A stretch of DNA of 64,000 nucleotides from Candidatus Hydrogenedens sp. (GTDB lineage: Bacteria > Hydrogenedentota > Hydrogenedentia > Hydrogenedentales > Hydrogenedentaceae). Shown here one piece after another: positions 19,418 through 27,116 of this stretch; position 1 is the first letter of the stretch; each line of letters opens with the position of its first letter. The notes beneath the pieces are model-generated. The model made no database searches and was not told the origin of the DNA. It saw only the letters and a program-made list of their open reading frames with translations. The stretch covers positions 1 to 64,000 of the forward strand of contig DAOSUS010000002.1 of NCBI GenBank assembly GCA_035378955.1, read 5' to 3'. Both the position numbers and the translations under genes were made by a program.

Positions 19418-19734
19418 TTATAGCTCCTTCATATCCATAAGAATACCGTTAGTAAGTAGCACAGAAATTTTTGTCTATATTTCTTTCTGCTTTTTCCTTC
19501 CTGTATCTGAAGCTTCCCCGCTTCGGATATTTTAAATGGTTAAGTCTTTTTTGTCTATATTTCTTTCTGCGGCCATAAATTCTGTAGAAGCGAAAAATCT
19601 TTCGTCTCCCGGTATTCTTTAAAGAGATAATAGGGAAAAGGGCTGCAAGTAGTTTATTAGCATGGGATTAGGTCGGGTGTAGGGCAAAAAGTGTGCTTTA
19701 TTTATAGAGGATATTTTTATAAAAGGGTGTGGAT
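19418..19734. other. Intergenic region before the phage-type block
   Basis: This 317-bp gap has no gene. It carries a 23-bp direct repeat (listed separately) and a small hairpin GAAGC-TTCCCC-GCTTC near 19510-19525, which might end the YfhO-like transcript. A promoter for the following eight-gene block is expected here but no clear hexamer pair was found. Confidence 0.55.
19468..19570. repeat. 23-bp direct repeat, two copies 80 bp apart
   Basis: The T-rich unit containing TTGTCTATATTTCTTTCTGC occurs at 19468-19490 and 19548-19570 without mismatch. It lies just upstream of the phage-type block. No third copy was seen at the right end of the block (25160-25300), so it does not behave like a flanking attachment site. 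It could be a duplicated regulatory site. Confidence 0.75.
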
Positions 19735-21000
19735 ATGATGCAAAATATTTTTTCAGGTTATCGCTGGTTGGATTGGTTCCGCCTATTTCTTTCTTCTCGT
19801 GGGAAACCGCGAACGAAAACAAGGCCTGTTTTGCGTCGTTCTCTGGTTTTTAATACGCCGAACCAGTATTTACAAAGTTTTGCCCCGCTTCCGGATAATG
19901 TTCCTTTTCAGATGTTAGAGGTGTATCGCTATCTGCGGGATAGTATTCCGGATTTGTCTGATGCGGTATGGACATGGAAACGGTTATGCAATACGGGTTT
20001 TAGGTTGGTATGGTCGGATAACGTATCGGAATTGTTAAAACGGGAGGCACAGGAAGTTATTGAGAAGTTGAATCGTCGTATGAATCATGGGGAAGGGGGG
20101 CTCACTCATCTACTGGATATTGTATACACATCTCTGTTTACTTATGGTGCTTCTGCTATGGAAATTGTGTTTTCTCCGCGAGGGAGCCAGATTTATGATG
20201 TGGTTCCGGTAGATGTATGGACGATTCGTTTTCGCTGGGAGGATGGGGATTGGCAGGCGTATCAGGTGTATGCGGAAGAGACAATTCGGCTCCCTCGCGA
20301 ACGGTTTGTGTATATCGCTTTAGACCGTGATGGAAGCAATCCCTACGGGCGTTCTTTATTTCGCTCTCTACCTTTTGTTGTTCGGATACAACAGAGATTG
20401 ATGGAGGATATGTCCCGTGCTATGCATAATGCGGGTTGGGCTCGTTTGCATGTACAATATAAACCTGAACCGCGAGGAACAGATGAAACGGAGGAAGAGT
20501 ACCAGAACCGTTTGGATTCGAATTTGGAACAGGTGCGAAATCAAATGAGTAATTTGGGGGTAGACCAGAATGTGGTTACCTTTGACAATATTGGTATATC
20601 CGTTGTTCAAGGGGCACAGCGTTTTTCGGCGTATTATGAAACTCAGCGTGCTATTGAGGAACAAATCATTACAGGTGCTCACATGATGCCTATTTTGTTG
20701 GGTCGAAATTATGGGACAACGGAAACTTATGGAACGGTGCAGTATGAAATCATGAATCGGCAGGTGGATACGATTAATCAATCTTTAGCCCGCATTTTGG
20801 AACGGATATATCAACTCGAATTAGCGATGCATGGAATACAGGCGGAATTTACCGTGCAACCGCATTCTAATAGCACAGCGGATACCTTGAAGAAATCGTT
20901 AATAGAAACGCGGCGAATTAATGCACTTCTCCAACTGTTGCAATCCGGGATTATTTCTAAAGAGGAGACGCGTAAAGCGGTAGAGCAGATTTTATATTAG
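19735..21000 (+). CDS. Phage portal protein
   Basis: The 421-residue protein resembles DUF935/Mu gp29-type and related tailed-phage portal proteins, which form the dodecameric DNA gate at one capsid vertex. Typical features are the N-terminal basic segment, VYRYLRDSIPDLSDAVWTWK, the clip/wing region with DRDGSNPYGRSLFR (about 200-215), and the C-terminal helices with GAHMMPILLGRNYG (about 315-330). Length fits the family. A GTG at 19729 is possible; ATG 19735 with AAAGGGTG upstream is preferred. Arginine codons are mostly CGN, like the housekeeping genes. It is the first gene of the block, where a terminase large subunit would usually precede it, but none is present. Confidence 0.85.
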   Translation: MMQNIFSGYRWLDWFRLFLSSRGKPRTKTRPVLRRSLVFNTPNQYLQSFAPLPDNVPFQMLEVYRYLRDSIPDLSDAVWTWKRLCNTGFRLVWSDNVSELLKREAQEVIEKLNRRMNHGEGGLTHLLDIVYTSLFTYGASAMEIVFSPRGSQIYDVVPVDVWTIRFRWEDGDWQAYQVYAEETIRLPRERFVYIALDRDGSNPYGRSLFRSLPFVVRIQQRLMEDMSRAMHNAGWARLHVQYKPEPRGTDETEEEYQNRLDSNLEQVRNQMSNLGVDQNVVTFDNIGISVVQGAQRFSAYYETQRAIEEQIITGAHMMPILLGRNYGTTETYGTVQYEIMNRQVDTINQSLARILERIYQLELAMHGIQAEFTVQPHSNSTADTLKKSLIETRRINALLQLLQSGIISKEETRKAVEQILY

Positions 21001-21045
21001 AAATAAGGCAATAACTTTTATTTAACGAACAGAGGAGGCTTTTTT

Positions 21046-21762
21046 ATGGGTATGCTTGAAAAACTTTGTTTTGGTGAGCGTTGGGGTGAAGTGGTAAACA
21101 ACAATTCTGCTTTTTCTCCTGCTGGGCAGGAAGGAGAAACAGATTTGACGGAAATTAATCGGTATACTTTGCGACCTTTGACGGCGGATGAGTATGTGGT
21201 CTTCACTCTGGATTTGTGTCATAACCAGATTGACCGACATTTCAGTTGTTTCCCGGAGGATGAACTGGAAGTGATACACAAGAAGGTGCCGGGGCGACCT
21301 TTGATGGAGCGACATGACTTGCAGGGCTCTCTTCCGCGTGGCACTTTCTTCCATTCTACTCTTTATCGACAAGGAGATATTCTTTCGGTTCGTCCTAAAG
21401 TGTATGTTTTAAGATTGGAGGAAAACCGTAACTTTATCGCAAATATTGAAGGGGGTATTTATCGGGAAACTTCCATAGGGTTCTCTTTTTCGTTTCCTGA
21501 ATGTTCTATCTGTAATCGCGATATACGGCGTTGCATACATGTTCCGGGTGAAAAATATGAAGGGTCGCTGTGTTACTACCGAATGCGGGGTGTGCAGGAT
21601 GTATTGGAAGGGTCTGTAGTGGCATGTGGTTCGCAAGGCACTTCGTTTGTATCCGAAGTCCGAACACATATATTGAACACATTCGGCGAAAAAGGCTGGT
21701 TCATGTTAAGACGGGGCTATTCTGAGGGTATAGATAAAAGCAAAGCGTGGTGTATGGAATAA
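21046..21762 (+). CDS. Prohead protease-like protein
   Basis: The 238-residue protein fits a phage prohead maturation protease in the slot between portal and capsid genes. The segment PLMERHDLQGSLPRG (His90) is followed by YRETSIGFSF (Ser143), matching the His/Ser catalytic order of HK97-type proteases. A Cys-rich insert CSICNRDIRRCIH (Cys153, 156, 163, His165) could bind zinc, as seen in some capsid-module proteases of this type. The family's role is to cleave the scaffold and capsid N-termini during head maturation. AGAGGAGG precedes the ATG. The assignment rests on motifs and gene order, not on a search. Confidence 0.7.
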   Translation: MGMLEKLCFGERWGEVVNNNSAFSPAGQEGETDLTEINRYTLRPLTADEYVVFTLDLCHNQIDRHFSCFPEDELEVIHKKVPGRPLMERHDLQGSLPRGTFFHSTLYRQGDILSVRPKVYVLRLEENRNFIANIEGGIYRETSIGFSFSFPECSICNRDIRRCIHVPGEKYEGSLCYYRMRGVQDVLEGSVVACGSQGTSFVSEVRTHILNTFGEKGWFMLRRGYSEGIDKSKAWCME

Positions 21763-21806
21763 ATTGTCATAAATAAAAATCAAATGAAATGGAAGGAGGT
21801 GTTTCT

Positions 21807-22004
21807 ATGCTTAGAACATCTACAATACCGAAAAGGCGAAGCAAGTATGATGCAATAAATAACTTATGTGAGGATGTAAGTGAATTGCGGGAGCGTATCT
21901 CTCGATTGGAGCAATCGTTGTTTCGTGGGTTATGGCTTTTAATAGCCAATCTGCTTGGGGTTGTCTTTTCTCTTATACAACAGGGGATATTTCTAAACCA
22001 TTAA
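21807..22004 (+). CDS. Small coiled-coil plus membrane peptide (XhlA-like layout)
   Basis: The 65-residue protein has a basic N-terminus (IPKRRSKYD), a short heptad-rich coiled coil (CEDVSELRERISRLEQSL) and one C-terminal transmembrane helix (about 42-62). This layout resembles haemolysin XhlA-type proteins that accompany phage holins. The ATG at 21807 is chosen because AAGGAGGTG ends six bases before it; an upstream in-frame ATG at 21789 lies before that site. It sits between the protease and the LigD-like gene, an unusual position for a lysis accessory. Confidence 0.6.
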   Translation: MLRTSTIPKRRSKYDAINNLCEDVSELRERISRLEQSLFRGLWLLIANLLGVVFSLIQQGIFLNH

Positions 22005-22021
22005 CGAAAGGAGGTGATTTT

Positions 22022-22753
22022 ATGTTTTGCAGGATGATAGAACATCAAGGGGAAATCCCCGTAGATATTCCGCTTCATTCCGAAGGTCGCTTTGTGCTTC
22101 ATGTCCATAAGGATAAGCAAGGGGCTCATCTTGACCTGCGAATTGAACAAAAGGGGTATCTTCTTGGCTGGCGAATTGATGATACGGAATTACGGAGTGA
22201 ACTCTGGGGAACGGAAAAACTGCCGCATAACCTTTCATGGCTGGATGTTGAAAAATTAGATGGGGTAAAGCACATAGGTGATTATCGCTGGTTTAGTCAA
22301 GGTGATGGAAATGGCTACTTAAATCTGCGGATGCAAGATAACCAGCAATATACTTATCGGGTAGAACGTTGGGGAGGTTTTTCTATCCGTTTTCAACGGA
22401 CATTGTGGCAAAATATGCGAAAATGGCAAATTTCACCTTCGCAGGTTCTTTCTCTGATAGAAGATGGTATTACAGCCCGTGAATATGCCATTCGCAGGAT
22501 ATGTGGTTTGGGCAAGTTTCTTGAAGGTGATAACTTTGATGCGTCCCAGTGGGAAAAGGTTATGTCAAGGTGTTCGTTAGAAGAAATTTATACAAACTTA
22601 AGGAAATGGGAAAACCGTCTGGAACGGCAAAACCCACCCCAGAGATTTTCACAGCCAGAAAAGGTAGATGAGACCTGGGCAGAGAAAACAAGCTCACAAA
22701 CAAACCACAACTTGCTAAATCTGGTTCGTGGTCAGGAAAAACAGAAACAATAA
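22022..22753 (+). CDS. LigD 3'-phosphoesterase-like protein
   Basis: The 243-residue protein begins with a region matching the phosphoesterase (PE) domain of bacterial DNA ligase D: RFVLHVHKDKQ then AHLDLRIEQKGYLLGW. In LigD the corresponding motif is FVxxxHDARxxHYDxRLE...W. The likely metal and phosphate ligands His29, His36, Asp38 and Arg40 are all retained. PE domains trim 3'-phosphate or 3'-ribonucleotide ends before joining. The C-terminal half (about 135-243) is helical and unassigned. The ATG at 22022 follows AAAGGAGGTG; the open frame continues upstream but overlaps the small membrane gene. A DNA-end-processing protein inside a capsid gene block is unexpected. Confidence 0.62.
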   Translation: MFCRMIEHQGEIPVDIPLHSEGRFVLHVHKDKQGAHLDLRIEQKGYLLGWRIDDTELRSELWGTEKLPHNLSWLDVEKLDGVKHIGDYRWFSQGDGNGYLNLRMQDNQQYTYRVERWGGFSIRFQRTLWQNMRKWQISPSQVLSLIEDGITAREYAIRRICGLGKFLEGDNFDASQWEKVMSRCSLEEIYTNLRKWENRLERQNPPQRFSQPEKVDETWAEKTSSQTNHNLLNLVRGQEKQKQ

Positions 22754-22774
22754 AAAAAGGAAAGGAGGCAAATT

Positions 22775-23155
22775 ATGGCATTTGGAGATATTGGCGGAAC
22801 CTATACCGAATTAATTATTACATGTAGCACACCGGAAACAGGACCTGTGAGTATCCGTCGTGGGGATGCATTGAAACTCATTGGGGGATATGTGGTAACG
22901 AATGCCTTTACCGGTGAGGATATTATTTTTGGGCAGGCAATGAATGATTGCGATACGAACGATACGGCTATTCCTGTAAAGGTGCGTGGTATATGCATTT
23001 TCGAGTATGTAGGAGTTCCACCAACAGTGAATGGATTGCAGGGGATTGCAGGTTCAACAACACCGGGTAAAGTAAAATCTCCTGCCTCTGGAAATGGCTT
23101 GGGTCGGGTAGTGAAAACAGAACCGTCTGTAAATCAGGTTCATGTATTGCTTTAA
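22775..23155 (+). CDS. Capsid decoration protein-like (DUF2190 type)
   Basis: The 126-residue beta-rich protein has the Gly/Val pattern of DUF2190-type capsid cement proteins: ETGPVSIRRGDALKLIGGYVV, GQAMNDCDTNDTAIPVKVRGI, then a short C-terminal part ending VNQVHVLL. In phages such proteins trimerise on and stabilise the outside of the mature shell. The gene directly precedes the major capsid gene, the usual place for it, and has AAAGGAGG before its ATG. The assignment is from pattern and position. Confidence 0.65.
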   Translation: MAFGDIGGTYTELIITCSTPETGPVSIRRGDALKLIGGYVVTNAFTGEDIIFGQAMNDCDTNDTAIPVKVRGICIFEYVGVPPTVNGLQGIAGSTTPGKVKSPASGNGLGRVVKTEPSVNQVHVLL

Positions 23156-23172
23156 CAGGAAAGGAGGTTTTT

Positions 23173-24222
23173 ATGATGGTATCCAAACAAACAAAATTGG
23201 CAGAACAGATGCAGTTTTTATCCCAACCCAAAGAGAAATTATTGTCCATGCGTGGGAAAGAGTTGTATGAGACATTAAACTCTTTAGGACTGACACACAC
23301 TCAATTTTTCCGTGCGGTAGGGACAGATATTGAGGAGTATTGTGCCCGTGAATTTGGGATTGATTTATACCAGATTACTGTGGAGCGTTTTTTCCAGACA
23401 GACCCCAATGCGAAATGGCTCTTTCCGGATTTGGTTCGTGAATCGGTTGTTTCTGGGATGACAGGGAAGCCTGTATATTCGCAATTGATAATTCGTGATG
23501 AACGCATTGACAGTGCTGTTTACGATGTGCCTTATGTTAAGGAGTCGGAAGAAGAGGAAGAGTTGCGGGGTGTCGGCGAAGGTGCTGTTATCCCGGAATC
23601 GGAAATACGGTATGGCAATCGAATTATCAAATTACAGAAGTTAGGGCGAGGTATCCTGGCTTCGTATGAGGTTATCCGCCGTATGTCGGTGGATATGTTG
23701 CGTGTCCATCTTCGGCGTATAGGCGAATGTTTAGGCAGAAATCTGGATAAACGGCTTGCGTATGTGCTTACTTATGGTGATGTGTCCGGTGAAACAGCAC
23801 CGGAGGTGCTAAATACGCAAACCGCCGGCACATGGAAGTATAACGACCTTGTTCGGGCTTTCCTTCATCTGACTACAAAAAACTTTTTCCTCCCGACACA
23901 TCTTATTGCGAATTCCGATACGATGGAAAAGATATTGTCATTACCGGAAATTACGGACTCCGCATTGTTTGATTTTGCGAAGTCGGGTAATTTGCCGACA
24001 CCATTGGGAGTGAAGTTAGTGCCAATGCCTGACTATCCGGAAGACCGCTTTGTCTTGTTGGATGCTCGCTATGCTGTCCAGAAATTAACAGAGCAGGATG
24101 TGCTCGTAGAAAGTGACCGTCTGATTCATCAACAATGGGACCGTAGTTATCTTACGGTAGTAACGGACTTTGCCATTATTTATCAAAAGGCGCGTGTGGT
24201 CATGCGTTGTGACTGGAGTTAA
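23173..24222 (+). CDS. Major capsid protein
   Basis: The 349-residue protein has the make-up of an HK97-fold major capsid protein: a helical N-terminal segment (about 1-85), an acidic E-loop-like stretch (ESEEEEELRGVGEGA, about 125-140), a long spine helix region (SYEVIRRMSVDMLRVHLRRI), and an A-domain ending with DFAIIYQKARVVMRC. It follows the decoration protein by 17 bp with AAAGGAGG before the ATG (alternative ATG three bases later). No scaffold gene is seen; the N-terminal ~85 residues might serve as a delta-domain removed by the upstream protease. The frame is intact. Confidence 0.8.
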   Translation: MMVSKQTKLAEQMQFLSQPKEKLLSMRGKELYETLNSLGLTHTQFFRAVGTDIEEYCAREFGIDLYQITVERFFQTDPNAKWLFPDLVRESVVSGMTGKPVYSQLIIRDERIDSAVYDVPYVKESEEEEELRGVGEGAVIPESEIRYGNRIIKLQKLGRGILASYEVIRRMSVDMLRVHLRRIGECLGRNLDKRLAYVLTYGDVSGETAPEVLNTQTAGTWKYNDLVRAFLHLTTKNFFLPTHLIANSDTMEKILSLPEITDSALFDFAKSGNLPTPLGVKLVPMPDYPEDRFVLLDARYAVQKLTEQDVLVESDRLIHQQWDRSYLTVVTDFAIIYQKARVVMRCDWS

Positions 24223-24246
24223 CCATATATTGAAAAGATAACCATG

Positions 24247-24279
24247 GGGGCTTATAGATTTTTATGATTTATAAGCCCC
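24247..24279 (+). terminator. Hairpin between capsid and peptidase genes
   Basis: Inverted repeat GGGGCTTATA (24247-24256) and TATAAGCCCC (24270-24279) with a 13-nt loop, 24 bp after the capsid stop. No U-run follows, so it is better seen as an attenuator or mRNA-processing/stability hairpin that could set a high capsid-to-lysis expression ratio. Confidence 0.55.
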
Positions 24280-24296
24280 TTGAAGAAAGGAATTTT

Positions 24297-24776
24297 ATGA
24301 AAGGCAGGAATAATGTGCAACTTGCTGTTGAATGGGACGGGCAATGGGTGGTTACTCACTTCAATTTGAAAGAGTTTGAGAATGAAAATGGCTGGGTAAT
24401 GATACATCGTTCGGTCATTATTTCCCTGACAAAAATTCGCGAGGAATTAGGCAAGTTGTTTGGTGAAGAGGTGGAAATTGTGATAACCGATTCAACACGC
24501 ACACCCCAGCAACTGGAACATTTAGGAGAAAAATTGGGCTGGATTGATGAAGGGGGTGTTGTTGCTCGCAATTCAAAACATCTGGAAAGGTTTGGTGGTA
24601 TTGCTGTGGATTTTTATGCGAGGTTTAAGCAAAGTAAAAAACGGATAGCATCGTCTTCAATCGAAATGATATGTAAAAAGCATTTTGATTATGTTAAGGC
24701 AGATTATGCAGACGGGCATATACATGCGGATAACCGAAATCACATAATTTATGAACTCAAAAATAAGGAGGATTAA
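24297..24776 (+). CDS. M15-type peptidase (endolysin-like)
   Basis: The 159-residue protein matches small M15/VanY-like zinc peptidases that cut peptidoglycan cross-links. The likely zinc ligands are His95 and Asp105 in SKHLERFGGIAVDF and His141 or His143 in DGHIHADN. DSTRTPQQ resembles the substrate-side segment of the family. There is no signal peptide, as expected for an endolysin released by a holin. The ATG at 24297 follows AAAGGA; an upstream in-frame ATG (24264) lies inside the hairpin and has no ribosome site. The next gene is a holin-like protein, giving a lysis pair. Confidence 0.75.
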   Translation: MKGRNNVQLAVEWDGQWVVTHFNLKEFENENGWVMIHRSVIISLTKIREELGKLFGEEVEIVITDSTRTPQQLEHLGEKLGWIDEGGVVARNSKHLERFGGIAVDFYARFKQSKKRIASSSIEMICKKHFDYVKADYADGHIHADNRNHIIYELKNKED

Positions 24777-24777
24777 A

Positions 24778-25158
24778 ATGATTACAAGTATCCCTATGTT
24801 AGACCAATTTCTTTTTTACTCGATGGTTGTTGTCTTTGGAAGTGTCTGGACAATTATGCGGGCTTATGAGATTTATCAGCAATTAAAAAATTCCCGTTAT
24901 CGTCTGGCGATAACAATCATTGAAAGTGCTGTGCAGAAGACTTACGATACCTATACGCGGGAGATAAAGAAAGCCCGCGAAGATGGGAAATTAACACCGG
25001 AGGAACGGAAAAAAGCGTTTAATCTGGCTATGCAAACGGCGATAGAAATGGCACGAGGGCAAAATATGGAATTGAATAGTATTATAAGGAAGGAGTTGCT
25101 TCCTTATTTTATTCATAGGGCGTTACAAAAATTGAAGTTGCAAAAAAGCGGGGGATAG
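24778..25158 (+). CDS. Holin-like small membrane protein
   Basis: The 126-residue protein has one N-terminal transmembrane helix (about 9-28) and a charged amphipathic C-terminal part (AVQKTYDTYTREIKKA, LTPEERKKAFNLAMQTA). This resembles LLH-type phage holins, where a membrane helix is followed by an AV..AE-type helix and a Gly-Lys region. AAGGAGG ends six bases before the ATG at 24778. Its place directly after the M15 peptidase and before the terminator supports a lysis function, which remains an inference. Confidence 0.55.
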   Translation: MITSIPMLDQFLFYSMVVVFGSVWTIMRAYEIYQQLKNSRYRLAITIIESAVQKTYDTYTREIKKAREDGKLTPEERKKAFNLAMQTAIEMARGQNMELNSIIRKELLPYFIHRALQKLKLQKSGG

Positions 25159-25200
25159 AACAGGATTTTTGAGCAGGTCTGACAGATTAAACAGAAACAA

Positions 25201-25232
25201 AAAAACGGGTTGCACATGCAGCCCGTTTTTTT
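25201..25232 (+). terminator. Intrinsic terminator of the phage-type block
   Basis: A strong hairpin: arms AAAAACGGGTTGC (25201-25213) and GCAGCCCGTTTTT (25218-25230) with the 4-nt loop ACAT and one G-T pair, followed by a T-run to 25232. It lies 42 bp after the holin-like gene, closing the eight-gene transcript. Confidence 0.93.
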
Positions 25233-25298
25233 ATGATAATATACTTTTCAGGTTATTTTGAAAAAAACTAAACATGAAGAATAAGAAAGGAAAAAGTT

Positions 25299-26336
25299 AT
25301 GAAATTGTGCCTTCTTGTGCTTTCTTTAAGTGTATTGCTTCTTGCTGTATCTGTGGGAGCAGAAGAAATACCCCGTTCGGAACATCCCCGACCGGACATG
25401 CAGAGAAATACATGGATAAACCTGAATGGCTATTGGGAGTTTGTAGAAACGGATGACGATAATGCGACCTTTTTAGATGCAGGTGCAAAATTTCCAGACC
25501 GTATCCTGGTTCCGTTTTGTCGTGAAAGTGAATTGTCGGGACTTAACCGCAAACATTTTGTCCGCAATGTATGGTATCGGCGTTCTTTCCTTGTGCCGTC
25601 GGAATGGAAAGAAAATCGTCTATTACTTCATATTGGCGCCTGCGATTGGAAAACGCAGGTATGGGTAAATGGAAATCTTTGTGGTGAGCATTTTGGCGGA
25701 AGTGCCCCGATTAATTGCGATATAACAGGCACTATAAAAGACGGTGAGAATACGATTGTTATCCATGCGTATGATGATGTCCGCACAGGTATTCAAGCCG
25801 GCGGGAAACAGTCAACAAAACCGGAAAGTTATGGTTGTGTTTATACCCGAACAACCGGTATCTGGCAGACGGTCTGGTTAGAAAGTGTCGGCAAGACTTA
25901 CATTGAACGGTTCCGTGTATATACGGATGTGGATAACCGACAGGTAAAATTACACGCAATATGTCGGGGTGATTTGCCGACAGGATTAACTTTACAAGCG
26001 GAGGCTCTTTTTAACGGTGCGATTGTTGGTTCTGCTTCCGTAGCCGTAAACGGAGACAGTGCGGATTTAATTGTTCCGTTGAGTTCGCTTCAAATCTGGG
26101 AGCCCGGACAGCCCAATTTATATGACCTCAAATTATCGTTAAAGCAAGGTGATACCATAATAGATACTTTAATGTCCTATTTCGGTATGCGGAAAATAAC
26201 ATTAGAGGGGAGGAAATTCCTCATTAATGGCAAGCCCATTTTCCATCGGACGGTGTTGGACCAGGGATTTTATCCTGCGGGTATCTGGACAGCACCGAGT
26301 GATGATGAATTGCGTGCTGATATTGAGCGTTCATGA
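25299..26336 (+). CDS. Glycoside hydrolase family 2, N-terminal part (frame broken)
   Basis: The 345 residues contain a signal peptide (about 1-21), the GH2 sugar-binding jelly-roll domain (LNGYWEF, NVWYRRSFLVP, LLLHIGACDWKTQVWVNG, YTRTTGIWQTVWLE), the Ig-like middle domain, and the first strand of the TIM barrel (FLINGKPIFHRTVLDQGFYP). The frame ends at TGA in DDELRADIERS. The homologous continuation MNAGFNGARLH starts in another frame at 26333. A single missing base near 26330-26333 would restore one ~590-residue enzyme. It may be a real frameshift mutation or a consensus error; the ATGA overlap could also allow coupled translation. Confidence 0.85.
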   Translation: MKLCLLVLSLSVLLLAVSVGAEEIPRSEHPRPDMQRNTWINLNGYWEFVETDDDNATFLDAGAKFPDRILVPFCRESELSGLNRKHFVRNVWYRRSFLVPSEWKENRLLLHIGACDWKTQVWVNGNLCGEHFGGSAPINCDITGTIKDGENTIVIHAYDDVRTGIQAGGKQSTKPESYGCVYTRTTGIWQTVWLESVGKTYIERFRVYTDVDNRQVKLHAICRGDLPTGLTLQAEALFNGAIVGSASVAVNGDSADLIVPLSSLQIWEPGQPNLYDLKLSLKQGDTIIDTLMSYFGMRKITLEGRKFLINGKPIFHRTVLDQGFYPAGIWTAPSDDELRADIERS

Positions 26337-27076
26337 ACGCCGGATTTAATGGGGCAAGACTTCATCAGAAGGTATTTGAACCGCGTTTCTTATACTGGGC
26401 GGATAAATTAGGCTATATTGTTTGGGGCGAATTTCCGGATTGGGGCTTTGACCATAAAAATCCAGCAGGGCAGTTGTATTATATCCATGAATGGCGGGAG
26501 ATTGTAGAACGGGATTTTAACCATCCTGCGATTATCGGCTGGTGTCCGTTTAATGAAACGCCAAGGGAAACCGTCCCTCTACAACGGGTAGTGTTCGAAC
26601 TGACACGGGCTATTGACACGACCCGTCCTGTTCTGGAAGCCAGTGGCTGGACACATGGCTATGCATACCCTCTTTTATTAGATGCCCATGATTATGAGCA
26701 GGACCCGGTCAAGTTTCGGGCAAAATGGGATAAGGTCGGAGAAAATCCGCCGAAGCCGAATGTCCCTTACGCGGATAACCGTCCCGTCCCGTTCTTCATC
26801 AGCGAATATGGCGGAATTGGATGGAATGTGGAAAGTGGCGGTTGGGGTTATGGAAACAATCCGAAAACCCTGGAAGAATTTTATGAACGGTTAGAGGGAT
26901 TGACCAAAGCGATTTTGGATAATCCGTATATTTTTGGATTCTGTTATACACAATTGACGAACATCGAACAGGAACAAAACGGTATTTATACCTATGACCG
27001 TAAACCGAAATTTGACCTTGACCGCATTAAAGCCATTTTCTCTGCGGAATCTGCCTACGAAAAGAATATGAAATAA
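26333..27076 (+). CDS. Glycoside hydrolase family 2, catalytic TIM-barrel part
   Basis: These 247 residues continue the GH2 enzyme begun at 25299 and hold both catalytic glutamates: the acid/base in GWCPFNETPRE (Asn74-Glu75) and the nucleophile in FFISEYGGIGW (Glu158). FGFCYTQLTNIEQEQNG closes the barrel as in beta-glucuronidase/galactosidase-type members. Without the upstream half the piece lacks the signal peptide and sugar-binding domains. It begins by an ATGA overlap with the stop of the first half. Substrate cannot be assigned beyond beta-glycosides. Confidence 0.85.
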   Translation: MNAGFNGARLHQKVFEPRFLYWADKLGYIVWGEFPDWGFDHKNPAGQLYYIHEWREIVERDFNHPAIIGWCPFNETPRETVPLQRVVFELTRAIDTTRPVLEASGWTHGYAYPLLLDAHDYEQDPVKFRAKWDKVGENPPKPNVPYADNRPVPFFISEYGGIGWNVESGGWGYGNNPKTLEEFYERLEGLTKAILDNPYIFGFCYTQLTNIEQEQNGIYTYDRKPKFDLDRIKAIFSAESAYEKNMK

Positions 27077-27116
27077 GAAACTCATTTATAAGGTTAATAT
27101 TTATCGGTAAAAAGTT

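Noticed and set aside
19468..25232. Attachment-site pair around the capsid block
   Set aside because: The 23-bp repeat occurs twice only on the left side; no matching copy, tRNA gene or integrase is seen on the right.
26325..26345. Programmed frameshift in the GH2 gene
   Set aside because: No slippery heptamer or downstream structure is visible; mutation or sequence error is simpler.
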